From NCBI GenBank assembly GCA_016187335.1, contig JACPJW010000001.1:468170-532169 (forward strand): 64,000 nucleotides of DNA, given 5' to 3'. The number at the start of each line of letters is the position of its first letter. Position 1 is the first letter of the stretch. The position numbers and the translations under genes were made by a program. This DNA is from Candidatus Aenigmatarchaeota archaeon. Lineage in GTDB: Archaea; Aenigmatarchaeota; Aenigmatarchaeia; GW2011-AR5. Below are positions 17,538 through 24,127 of the stretch, piece by piece. The notes under the pieces were generated by a model. That model was not told where the DNA came from and searched no databases. It saw only the letters and a list, made by a program, of their open reading frames with translations.

Positions 17538-17595
17538 GCTTTTTGATTGAAGTCAAAATTGATAAGCTTTTCACAGGCCTGAAAAAGAAATAAAG

Positions 17596-17702
17596 TGGGC
17601 TCGAGCGGATTCGAACCGCTGACCTTATATGCTGCTTTCGCATCTGCACGTCAAGCAGACGTCATATTTGGTTTTTGCTGATAGCCACTAGACTACGAGC
17701 CC
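17596..17702 (-). tRNA. tRNA-Val (GAC) with two insertions, probably introns
   Basis: Acceptor arms GGGCTCG/CGAGCCC (17696-17702 and 17597-17603), T-arm AGCGG-TTCGAAT-CCGCT, anticodon arm TCTGC-TTGACGT-GCAGA with anticodon GAC, discriminator A. A tRNA of 73 nt is obtained only if two 17-nt stretches are removed: one at the end of the D-loop (17664-17680, CAGCAAAAACCAAATAT) and one between anticodon stem and variable loop (17626-17642, TGCGAAAGCAGCATATA). Exact splice sites are uncertain by a few bases because TAT and A repeat at the borders. Noncanonical introns are known in some archaea and need a broad-specificity splicing endonuclease. Confidence 0.75.
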
Positions 17703-17751
17703 GCTGCAAATCTATAAGACAATTTCTTTTAATTCTTTTAACAGAACGAAT

Positions 17752-17837
17752 GCACCAGTAGTCTAGAGCAAAAGCAGAAATTGGTATGACTTGAGCTTCC
17801 CAAGCTCAAGATCCGGGTTCGATTCCCGGCTGGTGCA
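17752..17837 (+). tRNA. tRNA-Gly (CCC) with a 15-nt D-loop insertion
   Basis: Acceptor arms GCACCAG (17752-17758) and CTGGTGC (17830-17836), discriminator A, anticodon arm TGAGC-TTCCCAA-GCTCA with anticodon CCC, T-arm CCGGG-TTCGATT-CCCGG. The D-arm reads GTCTAG then AGCAAAAGCAGAAAT (17767-17781) then TGGTATGAC; without the 15-nt stretch it is a normal archaeal tRNA-Gly of 71 nt. The insertion resembles the D-loop insertion of the neighbouring tRNA-Val (both contain AGCAAAA). The stop codon of the convergent gene at 17838 abuts its 3' end. Confidence 0.8.
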
Positions 17838-18332
17838 TTATTTCGTAGGCATCTCTTCTTCGCTGCGCCTTGAGGATAAGGAGAACCGCAGCTCAGGTTT
17901 TTTCAGGTTTTTCAGGAAATCCGTGCTTATTCCGCTTTCTTTTTTCGGCTTTTTTTCAGAAGTATCCTGCTTTTTCAGGAAGTTTGAGAAAAATTTCCAC
18001 AAGCCTGCGGGGAACTCGTCGCGCTGCGCAGCGCTTTCCCATTCGTTCATGTGTATATGCTTGTTGCCGCAGAATTCGCAGCTTCTCACTTTCGAATTTG
18101 TCATGAAATTCCTTTCGCATACAGGGCAGTAGTACCTGTATTTTGCTGAAGTTGATTTTTTGCTGCTTATTACCTGCACGTCTTCGGAATCGCAGAATTT
18201 GCATTGGGTGATTTTGCTGACAGTGTCAAAGCTCCTTGCGCAGTTCCTGCAGAGATAAAGGCGGCTGAATTTCTGGCCTCGGAACTCATCTAGGTCGTTC
18301 AGCGAGCCGGCAGGATACTGGTCAACGCGCAT
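17838..18332 (-). CDS. Double zinc-ribbon protein, unknown function
   Basis: 164 residues. Four CxxC-type pairs form two zinc modules: CRNC ... CKFC (about residues 28-47) and CPVC ... CEFC (about 69-87), followed by a His-containing stretch (NKHIHMNEW) and a basic, Lys/Ser-rich C-terminal tail. Such proteins in archaea bind nucleic acid or act as transcription or ribosome-associated factors, but no specific family is recognised. It lies 4 bases downstream of the 18337 gene on the same strand, likely one operon. Confidence 0.65.
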   Translation of the reverse strand: MRVDQYPAGSLNDLDEFRGQKFSRLYLCRNCARSFDTVSKITQCKFCDSEDVQVISSKKSTSAKYRYYCPVCERNFMTNSKVRSCEFCGNKHIHMNEWESAAQRDEFPAGLWKFFSNFLKKQDTSEKKPKKESGISTDFLKNLKKPELRFSLSSRRSEEEMPTK

Positions 18333-18336
18333 AAAA

Positions 18337-18627
18337 TCACCCTAAAATGTTCCCGAAGCCCTCTGTGGCGCGGTCTTCCTGTTCCTGTATTCTTTTCAGG
18401 ACGGTTTCGGAATCCTTGTATATTTCCGCAATGCCTTTCAGCAGCTGTTCCGCTTGTTTCAGTGCCTGCTCCGACGCATCCAGCACGATAAAGTAGCCGT
18501 CTTCCTTCATGTCCAAGGATGATGCCAGCCTTATTAGAATGCTGCCCCTGCTTACCAGGTCGTCTTTCTTCAGGGCATCCTCCGCCTTCTGCTTGCTGTC
18601 GGCACTTACGAGGTATACAGATTTCAT
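18337..18627 (-). CDS. Small soluble protein, unknown function
   Basis: 96 residues from the ATG at 18627; 13 upstream codons in frame give no better start. The protein is mixed: KSVYLVSADSKQKAEDAL, a beta stretch GYFIVLDAS, and a long helix with heptad-like spacing (EQALKQAEQLLKGIAEIYKDSETVLKRIQEQEDRA), possibly a coiled coil. No cysteines, no membrane part. Cotranscribed with the double zinc-ribbon gene next to it, so the two may work together. Confidence 0.6.
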   Translation of the reverse strand: MKSVYLVSADSKQKAEDALKKDDLVSRGSILIRLASSLDMKEDGYFIVLDASEQALKQAEQLLKGIAEIYKDSETVLKRIQEQEDRATEGFGNILG

Positions 18628-18747
18628 GCTCAGATATTGTAGGCAAGGCTTTATAAATCTTTCCATATTTTCACCACTTTTAAGTGAATATAAGTCGCCA
18701 AAGCGGTTACATGGGTACAGAAAATATATTATTCAGAATTGCCGGCT

Positions 18748-18921
18748 TTACACGCCAATTTTTATCTTGTTCAAATTCTCAGGAGTAAGCTCGACCATCT
18801 CGCCCCTTTCAAGTCCGTACAATTCAACAATCTCCTTTGGCAGCGTGATGACAAGACTTTGCCCTACCGTACGCACTTTTACTTTTATGCCGCTTTTCTT
18901 TAGAGCCTCAATTTTGCTTAT
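18748..18921 (-). CDS. AbrB/SpoVT-type DNA-binding domain protein, start codon unclear
   Basis: The frame encodes up to 57 residues: KIEALKKSGIKVKVRTVGQS, LVITLPKEIVELYGLERGEM and VELTPENLNKIKIGV. VGQSLVITLPKEIV-x5-L-x2-G-x3-E is the swapped-hairpin AbrB motif, as found in antitoxins and small regulators. The frame has no ATG: a TAG lies just before the ATA at 18921, and the first usual start is GTG at 18876, which leaves the bare 42-residue domain. It may start at that GTG, use ATA or ATT, or be a decaying gene. No toxin gene is adjacent. Confidence 0.55.
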   Translation of the reverse strand: MSKIEALKKSGIKVKVRTVGQSLVITLPKEIVELYGLERGEMVELTPENLNKIKIGV

Positions 18922-19010
18922 CTAAAACTATAGTTAGTATAAATTCATAGTTGTGCGAAAAGACGCGCCGTGTGGACAAAAGTTATATATCAGCCCGATG
19001 AAAAGGAATT

Positions 19011-20216
19011 ATGGAAAGGGCGCTGACGCTGGTTCTATTGGCTGCAGTTCTGGTTTCCGGCTGCATATCAGGCTCGGACAAACCCGCCGTGAATCCGCTT
19101 GCCGCAGAGGCGGGCGCCACTGGAACCAACCAGCCCGCGCCGTGGCCGTTTGGTCCGGCAAGAGAGGAAAGAAGCACTTATGAGATGATAACCGAGAAGG
19201 AGCGCGCACTTCTGCCGGAATGCTCGGACGCAATGCTTACGCTGCCGCCGGTTGATCTCGGAAGGATAACCGCCATAGAGCCAATAGGCTCGAGCAATCC
19301 GCCGGAGCATACCCTGGCGAGCAGCAGCACCGACACGTACATAGCTGTCGACACCCAGAACACCGAGAGCACGGTCCCGCTGTACGCCCCGGGAAAGATA
19401 TGGATCACGGTTATCCAGCCGAGGTACGGCGTGACCCAGGACCCGGAAGACCACGTGATACATTACGCGCTGTGCAGGGACGTGTTCGGCATAGTGGACC
19501 ATGTGAAGTCATTCTCGCCTGAAATGATGAAAATTGTGGAAAACTACAAGTGCCCGTACGGGGGAACGCCGGGCGACAGCAGATGCCCCATCCTTCTGCT
19601 TGAGCCGGTGGAAGCGGGAACAAAGCTGGGAGAGGTCGGGAGGAAGCAGGGCAACTTCAATTTCGGGACATGGGATTTGAGGCACACGAATAATTTCGTG
19701 AATCCGGCCAGGTACGGGGTAAGGTCGCTTCATTCGACGTGCCCTTTCGGCTATTACTCGAGCCCGCTTAGGGAGCAGCTTGCAGGGATGCTGGACAGGG
19801 AAGACAGGGACTGCGGAACCGTGGAATACGACGTCCCGGGAACGCTGCAGGGGGAATGGTTCTACAACAACGCCACGAACAGGATGCGCGGGGACTGGTT
19901 CAACCAGCTGTTCCTCGGCTACAGCAACAGGCTCCCGGAGGCGGCTGTCATTTCCGTGGGCGGCGTGATTTCGGAGCCGATCAAGTGGATGTTCGTCCCG
20001 GAAAAGAGCGGCACGAGGAATGCAGGCTTCGAAACGGTGTCCGGCAGCGGGATATACTGCTACGAAAGCGACAGGAGCTACTGGAATTACGAAAAAGGCC
20101 CGGGCGGAAGAATCATCATACAGCTGATAAGCCCGCAGAAGCTCCGGATAGAGCACCAGCAGGGAACGTGCTCCGGGGCATATTCCTTCGCGAGCCCGAA
20201 GATCTATGAAAGGTGA
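19011..20216 (+). CDS. Lipoprotein with an M23-like (lysostaphin-type) fold, probably inactive
   Basis: 401 residues. Leaderless start: TATATAT lies about 25 bases before the ATG. Signal peptide with lipobox VSGC (Cys 18), then an Ala/Pro/Gly linker. Residues about 100-230 read like an M23 peptidase barrel: VPLYAPGKIWITVIQPRYG, then DHVIHYALC, AGTKLGEVGRKQGNFNFGTWDLR, but the zinc ligands HxxxD and HxH are not both present, so I infer a non-catalytic or divergent member. The C-terminal 150 residues are Cys-containing and aromatic with no family recognised. GC-rich codon use, unlike the AT-rich genes that follow. Confidence 0.55.
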   Translation: MERALTLVLLAAVLVSGCISGSDKPAVNPLAAEAGATGTNQPAPWPFGPAREERSTYEMITEKERALLPECSDAMLTLPPVDLGRITAIEPIGSSNPPEHTLASSSTDTYIAVDTQNTESTVPLYAPGKIWITVIQPRYGVTQDPEDHVIHYALCRDVFGIVDHVKSFSPEMMKIVENYKCPYGGTPGDSRCPILLLEPVEAGTKLGEVGRKQGNFNFGTWDLRHTNNFVNPARYGVRSLHSTCPFGYYSSPLREQLAGMLDREDRDCGTVEYDVPGTLQGEWFYNNATNRMRGDWFNQLFLGYSNRLPEAAVISVGGVISEPIKWMFVPEKSGTRNAGFETVSGSGIYCYESDRSYWNYEKGPGGRIIIQLISPQKLRIEHQQGTCSGAYSFASPKIYER

Positions 20217-20229
20217 AGAGTTAGCATAG

Positions 20230-20364
20230 ACTAAAGATCATTTTACGCCTAAATACGAAGATGCTGTTAAATTTATAATTCAGATCGGCGCAGGTAACGA
20301 GACACCCAAGGACATAGAAAAGTGGATAGAGTTGGAAGATTGGAAGAAAGAGCAACAAGACTAA
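20230..20364 (+). pseudogene. Open frame without a start, possible gene remnant
   Basis: A 44-codon frame (TKDHFTPKYEDAVKFIIQIG, then AGNETPKDIEKWIELEDWKK) has protein-like composition but an in-frame TAG immediately upstream and no ATG, GTG or TTG before its middle. It looks like the C-terminal end of a lost gene at the border between GC-rich and AT-rich DNA. Family unknown. Its last bases overlap the small gene on the other strand. Confidence 0.3.
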
Positions 20365-20462
20365 TGCTTTGCAAGCTTTCTAAGCAGTTTTTTATCTTCA
20401 ACTATAATGGCTTTGGCAGCTTTCCTGAATTTTCTAAGTTCATTCTTCTGGGTTTTTGTCAT
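20361..20462 (-). CDS. 33-residue basic peptide
   Basis: ATG at 20462, stop at 20361: MTKTQKNELRKFRKAAKAII then VEDKKLLRKLAKH. Strongly basic and helical. Too short for a family call; it could be a small antitoxin-like or RNA-binding peptide or a chance frame. The rest of the 20217-20649 interval (433 bases) holds only this, the remnant at 20230 and AT-rich DNA with no other frame I can support; a possible TATA (CTAATATATG) sits near 20602 ahead of the kinase gene. Confidence 0.35.
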   Translation of the reverse strand: MTKTQKNELRKFRKAAKAIIVEDKKLLRKLAKH

Positions 20463-20649
20463 TAAAATCATCTCTAGTTTGTTGCTTTACTTGAAACTTA
20501 TAGGAAGGTAAATTATTTTAAGCCTTCGAGAGTCACCGAAGAGCGAGAACCAACAACTTCGAAGTCCAAGACTCCTTTAATCATGAATTTTTCTTGATAT
20601 CTAATATATGACACCGCTAGGATAAAAAGATTTCAAGCAAGTAGAAAAT

Positions 20650-22176
20650 ATGGACTATATAATTGAAGGGTCTATCGTTCAAGATGGCCGTAAGAATGAA
20701 TATGAGGTTCTTGAACTTTTAGGGTCTGGTGGTTTTGGTAATGTATTCAAATTAAAAAGAAAAAGTGATGGAGAAATTTTTGCACTTAAGACATTGCAAG
20801 TAGGGTTTTCAGCGCAAGAGTATATAGATAGCTTCAGACACGAAAGCGAAGCGGCAACTACAATTTCTAATGCTAACGTCTTGAAGTATGTGTTTTTTCA
20901 TGATGGAAGCTTGTTTGAACAGCTTCCTCCGTACATCATTATGGAGTTTGCTGACGGGGGTTCATTGCAACAGTTTCTCGAAGAGCAAAAAATGAAAGGC
21001 TACTTCTCAAATTCAGAGATTAAGTCGATGTTCAAACAACTTATATCTGGAATGAATGCAATTAATGAAAAAATTATACATAGAGACCTCAAACCTGCAA
21101 ATGTTCTTATTTCTCAAAAAACTTTTAAGATAAGCGATTTTGGACTTTCAAAAATTTCTGAGGATGATACGAGAACATGTACCTTTAAGGGAAGTGGCAC
21201 TTACTCGTATATGTCACCTGAAGCATGGCGGCTGGAAAAAAATACAGTTCTAATGGACATATATTCTATGGGCTTGATATTTTTTGAAATAGCGACTCTT
21301 AAACATGCACTTACTGATGAAAAGACAGAAAGTGTGGAAAGTTGGAGAACACTACATTTATACACAGCTCCTAAGAATTTGATGCAACTCAATAAGGACT
21401 TGAGTCCTCTTATAGTACGACTGATTCAGCGAATGATTGCTAAAAATTCAACAGACCGCTTTAAGTCTTGGAAAGAAATTGAAGATTTTTTAGAAAAGGA
21501 TAATTTACCTCAAACAGAGAATAGCGAGACGATACGTCAGATACTTGAAAAAAAGTCGGAAGCTGATTACAAAAAAAATCAGGAAATAGCAAGGCTAGAA
21601 TCAGAGGAAAAGGAAAGAATAGAGAAGAAAAAGCTCGTAGAATACATGTTTCATGAAAAGGTCGTGAGACCTGTAGAAAAATTTGTTGATGAGTTAAATC
21701 AAAAACTATTGCCCCAAGAAAAAATAACACTTTCAGAAGAAGACTTATTTGTTCGTATTGAATTTTCTAATAGTAAGAGTATAACAATAGAATGCACACC
21801 TGTATTAGAAGAAAATCTAACAAGTCGGGTATACATGGATGGACACGGAATTCCACGAAAACCGCCAATAGAAATGCCTAAATTAAGACATAAAAGTGTA
21901 ATAGCTTGGGGTATTATTAACTCGTCTTCTGAAAAAGGTTACAACTTATTGTTAACTGAAAAAGAAGATGATCCATATGGTGAATGGATTATACTTACAA
22001 ATACGAGCAGTGCCCTTTATTCTGGTAGAAGACAACAACCAGAACCATTTCCTTTTGACTATGATCAATTAGAAAGTGAACTACCAAATATAACTGCAAT
22101 GCACATTTATGATATGAAAGATGAGATGTTAAATTTGAGTAAAATTTATGATTTGATTTCAGAGACACTAGTTTAG
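20650..22176 (+). CDS. Hanks-type (eukaryotic-like) serine/threonine protein kinase
   Basis: 508 residues. All catalytic motifs are present: Gly-loop LGSGGFGNVFKL, ALK lysine, helix-C Glu in RHESEA, HRDLKPANV, DFGLS, activation segment GSGTYSYMSPEAW, and DIYSMGLIFFE. So it should be an active cytoplasmic kinase (residues about 17-285). A coiled-coil stretch rich in Lys/Glu follows (about 295-335), then a C-terminal domain of about 170 residues I do not recognise. No membrane segment. The gene is visibly AT-rich compared with flanking genes and sits beside an integrase fragment and tRNA repeats, so I infer acquisition by transfer. Confidence 0.9.
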   Translation: MDYIIEGSIVQDGRKNEYEVLELLGSGGFGNVFKLKRKSDGEIFALKTLQVGFSAQEYIDSFRHESEAATTISNANVLKYVFFHDGSLFEQLPPYIIMEFADGGSLQQFLEEQKMKGYFSNSEIKSMFKQLISGMNAINEKIIHRDLKPANVLISQKTFKISDFGLSKISEDDTRTCTFKGSGTYSYMSPEAWRLEKNTVLMDIYSMGLIFFEIATLKHALTDEKTESVESWRTLHLYTAPKNLMQLNKDLSPLIVRLIQRMIAKNSTDRFKSWKEIEDFLEKDNLPQTENSETIRQILEKKSEADYKKNQEIARLESEEKERIEKKKLVEYMFHEKVVRPVEKFVDELNQKLLPQEKITLSEEDLFVRIEFSNSKSITIECTPVLEENLTSRVYMDGHGIPRKPPIEMPKLRHKSVIAWGIINSSSEKGYNLLLTEKEDDPYGEWIILTNTSSALYSGRRQQPEPFPFDYDQLESELPNITAMHIYDMKDEMLNLSKIYDLISETLV

Positions 22177-22181
22177 TTTTT

Positions 22182-22661
22182 TCATTTCATCCAAACGCTC
22201 TTCGTATTTATCCTAATAACAAGCCCATAATTTTTCATCTCTTTTAACACTTGAAGCCTGTTATCTTTTTTGACCCGAAAGAAAGAAACTAAAATATAGC
22301 TCACATCTGGCATAGTGATAAACCCATGCATGTTCGCTTTGAGTGAAAGACGTTCAGCAAGCACTCTATAGAAGTATGGACAAGTTTGACTTCTATTCAA
22401 TGAGCTAGAAACTAGTATACTATTCATCCTTATCATCTCGATTTCAGCCATTACCTTTTCTACGTCTTTTTTCGCAATTTCCCTAAAAGGCTTGCCAAAG
22501 CGTCTTGAGAGGCTCCGTAATGTATAGAGATATTTTACCACTCTTTTGGCAGTTTTCTGGGTAGCTAGCATATATTGTACAAAGTTCTGAATATCCTCTT
22601 TGTCGGATTTCAGCATTTCCCTGTCTTCCAGTACTGTTTTCAGTACGTTTTCCATTTCCAT
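22182..22661 (-). pseudogene. Tyrosine integrase fragment: N-terminal SAM-like domain only
   Basis: About 159 residues from the ATG at 22661. Residues 1-75 or so (VLKTVLEDREMLKSDKEDIQ, FVQYMLATQKTAKRVVKYL, LRSLSRRFGKPFREIAKKDV) look like the core-binding helices of archaeal XerA-type integrases. The following 80 residues (MIRMNSILVSSSLNRSQTCP...) do not match a catalytic domain and lack the R-H-x2-R-Y tetrad, so the gene is truncated or fused to other DNA. It lies 58 bases from a tRNA-Thr 3' fragment in the same orientation, the usual place of an integrase next to its attachment site. Confidence 0.55.
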
Positions 22662-22716
22662 GCCTTTCCACTCTCCTCGCATCAAATAAAGGAGAGTGAC
22701 TTAGAAGTCGGTATTC

Positions 22717-22749
22717 AAGAGCCACCGGAGGGAATTGAACCCCCAACCT
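22717..22749. repeat. 33-bp direct repeat, copy 1 (tRNA-Thr 3' end)
   Basis: Identical over 33 bp to 23558-23590. It covers the T-arm, acceptor 3' strand, discriminator and three flanking bases of tRNA-Thr. The two copies enclose the nucleotidyltransferase pair. Identity may reflect an integration (att core) or simply two threonine isoacceptor genes with the same T and acceptor arms. Confidence 0.8.
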
Positions 22750-22766
22750 TCTGTTTACAAGGCAGA
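22720..22766 (-). tRNA. tRNA-Thr (TGT) 3' part without an adjacent 5' half
   Basis: On the minus strand: anticodon arm TCTGC-CTTGTAA-ACAGA (one C-A mismatch at the loop end) with anticodon TGT, variable AGGTT, T-arm GGGGG-TTCAATT-CCCTC, acceptor CGGTGGC and discriminator T. The matching 5' half (GCCACCG plus D-arm) is not upstream; instead there is a palindrome ATGATCATGATCAT (22767-22780) and the end of the 22776 gene. Either a split-tRNA 3' half, an attachment-site remnant, or a tRNA cut by an insertion. Confidence 0.55.
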
Positions 22767-22775
22767 TGATCATGA

Positions 22776-22958
22776 TCATTCGGTCTTTCTAGCGGGAACT
22801 CTTTTCATCTCAAGAAACTGTTCTTTTGTCAATGATGCGCTCTTCAGGCATGAGTTGATTATGACATTCTGCTGTCTGGACCATTCGGAATCCGGATGAG
22901 TCCTTACATATTCGGCCCAGGCATCCACGAATTTCATTCTCTGCTCTTGATTGTTCAT
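22776..22958 (-). CDS. Small protein paired with nucleotidyltransferase
   Basis: 60 residues; its ATG overlaps the stop of the upstream 22955-23518 gene (ATGA), so they are translationally coupled. Sequence: soluble, helical, with FVDAWAEYVRTHPDSEWSRQ and LTKEQFLEMKRVP. No known domain. The two-gene, overlapping arrangement of a small protein with a nucleotidyltransferase-like partner is typical of toxin-antitoxin pairs, but nothing here proves toxicity. Confidence 0.6.
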   Translation of the reverse strand: MNNQEQRMKFVDAWAEYVRTHPDSEWSRQQNVIINSCLKSASLTKEQFLEMKRVPARKTE

Positions 22959-23518
22959 CTGATCATCTTCTCAAATTCTCTAAGCTTCTTGGTGCTTAAA
23001 TTGCTTCCAAGCATCAGCCTCAGATGCCTCGCGTCTTCCAGGTCCTTCGGTGATCCAAGTGCCTTTTCTTTATATGCTATCTGAAGCTCAAGGTTGGATA
23101 TATGAAGAGTTTCTTTTCTGATATTTACCTTGATAGCTGAGGAAAGAGCCATTTTCTGAACAGGGGCCAGCGCGAACAATATTTCCATGTTTGGAATCAC
23201 CACGCCTTCCGATGCAAATCTAACAGCTATCTTGTCGTTTAACAGTTCAAATGAACCATTTGGATCAGAGGCATTGAGGCAGTAGTATCCGCTTTTCAGA
23301 AGATGTTCATAGACAGACTTCCACTTTTCCGCGCTCATTTTGGGAATAATCATGTCTATGTCTTCGCTTGCTCTCGCCCTTCCCAGAAGGATAGAAACAT
23401 AGCCGCTTACAATAACGTAATCTGTCTTCTTTGAAATAGTTTTGCAGAAATTAACTGCAAAATTATCAAGCTCTGACAACTCCCTGTCAAGAATAATCGC
23501 GCTTTTCGTTATCTCCAT
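22955..23518 (-). CDS. Nucleotidyltransferase-fold protein (AbiEii/MNT-like)
   Basis: 187 residues. VIVSGYVSILLGRARASEDIDMIIPK carries the pattern G-(x)-GR-x-R-x-(S/T)-EDID-hydrophobic of nucleotidyltransferase-fold proteins, with the two Asp of DxD as metal ligands. Later, IPNMEILFALAPVQKMAL and LELQIAYKEKALGSPKDLEDARHL resemble the downstream part of such proteins, where KD-x-x-D follows. Members act as toxins or antitoxin-like nucleotidyltransferases. It heads a two-gene operon, lies between two tRNA-Thr 3' repeats and was probably brought in as a cassette. Confidence 0.65.
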   Translation of the reverse strand: MEITKSAIILDRELSELDNFAVNFCKTISKKTDYVIVSGYVSILLGRARASEDIDMIIPKMSAEKWKSVYEHLLKSGYYCLNASDPNGSFELLNDKIAVRFASEGVVIPNMEILFALAPVQKMALSSAIKVNIRKETLHISNLELQIAYKEKALGSPKDLEDARHLRLMLGSNLSTKKLREFEKMIR

Positions 23519-23557
23519 GAATACTAATTACGAGAACTTTATTTATACGGTTTTTTA

Positions 23558-23590
23558 AAGAGCCACCGGAGGGAATTGAACCCCCAACCT
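23558..23590. repeat. 33-bp direct repeat, copy 2 (tRNA-Thr 3' end)
   Basis: Identical to 22717-22749. This copy is part of the intact tRNA-Thr (CGT) gene. The distance between copies is 841 bp. Confidence 0.8.
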
Positions 23591-23685
23591 ATTGCTAGTT
23601 CTTTTGGGGTATGCAAAGACCTTTTCTTTCAAGAAAAGGGATTTGCTTACGAAGCAATCGCTCTGCCAGGTTGAGCTACGGTGGC
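23561..23685 (-). tRNA. tRNA-Thr (CGT) with canonical 51-nt intron
   Basis: Acceptor arms GCCACCG (23679-23685) and CGGTGGC (23562-23568), D-arm GCTC-AACCTGGCA-GAGC, anticodon arm ATTGC-TTCGTAA-GCAAT with anticodon CGT, T-arm GGGGG-TTCAATT-CCCTC, discriminator T. A 51-nt intron (23597-23647) fits the usual 37/38 position; AGCAA is repeated at both borders, so neighbouring positions are formally possible. The intron contains a hairpin CCTTTTCTT-GA-AAGAAAAGG. Mature length 74 nt. Confidence 0.9.
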
Positions 23686-23783
23686 GGCAGCAGTATGATA
23701 ATTGATGAAAAGAAATTAAAGAGCAAATGAAAAGTAATATGTTTCTTTTTTCCGAGGGTTTTTCTTTTTGAAAGAAAAAAGCT

Positions 23784-24077
23784 CTACTTCTTCTTCCTGA
23801 CCCAGATGTCCTGCGCGGAGTAGTAGATCATGCCCAGCGAGACGGCAAGCACGGACAATGCCCAGAGCCACCCTATGTTTACGTAGGCGAGTATCTGCCT
23901 TGCAAATTCCTGGGTTTCTTCGACAGGGGCCCCGGCATTGGGCACCGCCGATGGTTCCGCGGATGCTAAGGCGTTCAGGCCGCCGCCTAGCTGCATCAGC
24001 ATGTACATGAACACCACATTCCCGAGGAATGCGATGATGCCCACTATAAGGAACGCAACTGAAGATGTCCTTGCCAT
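23784..24077 (-). CDS. Two-helix membrane protein, unknown function
   Basis: 97 residues from the ATG at 24077 (MARTSSVAF). Two membrane helices (about residues 4-30 and 66-87) separated by an Ala/Pro/Glu-rich loop, and a basic end WVRKKK. No family recognised. It follows the 24128 membrane gene on the same strand across a 50-base gap that holds a hairpin repeat. A strong hairpin (TTTTTCTTT...AAAGAAAAA, 23759-23779) lies 4 bases after its stop and may end transcription. Confidence 0.55.
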   Translation of the reverse strand: MARTSSVAFLIVGIIAFLGNVVFMYMLMQLGGGLNALASAEPSAVPNAGAPVEETQEFARQILAYVNIGWLWALSVLAVSLGMIYYSAQDIWVRKKK

Positions 24078-24092
24078 TTTGTGACACATCCC

Positions 24093-24124
24093 TTGTTTTG
24101 ATTAAACTTTTTCTAAAAGTTTAA
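24093..24124 (-). repeat. Dispersed hairpin repeat, copy 1
   Basis: On the minus strand: TTAAACTTTT-AGA-AAAAGTTTAA (24102-24124) followed by TCAAAAC. Perfect 10-bp stem with a 3-nt AGA loop, beginning 3 bases after the stop of the 24128 gene and ending before the start of the 23784 gene. Related copies are at 42226, 45960, 54784 and 56863. Confidence 0.6.
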
Positions 24125-24127
24125 AAA

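Noticed and set aside
17596-17702. Reading the tRNA-Val locus with a single intron at 37/38
   Set aside because: No canonical split gives a normal D-arm and variable loop; two insertions are needed for a standard cloverleaf.
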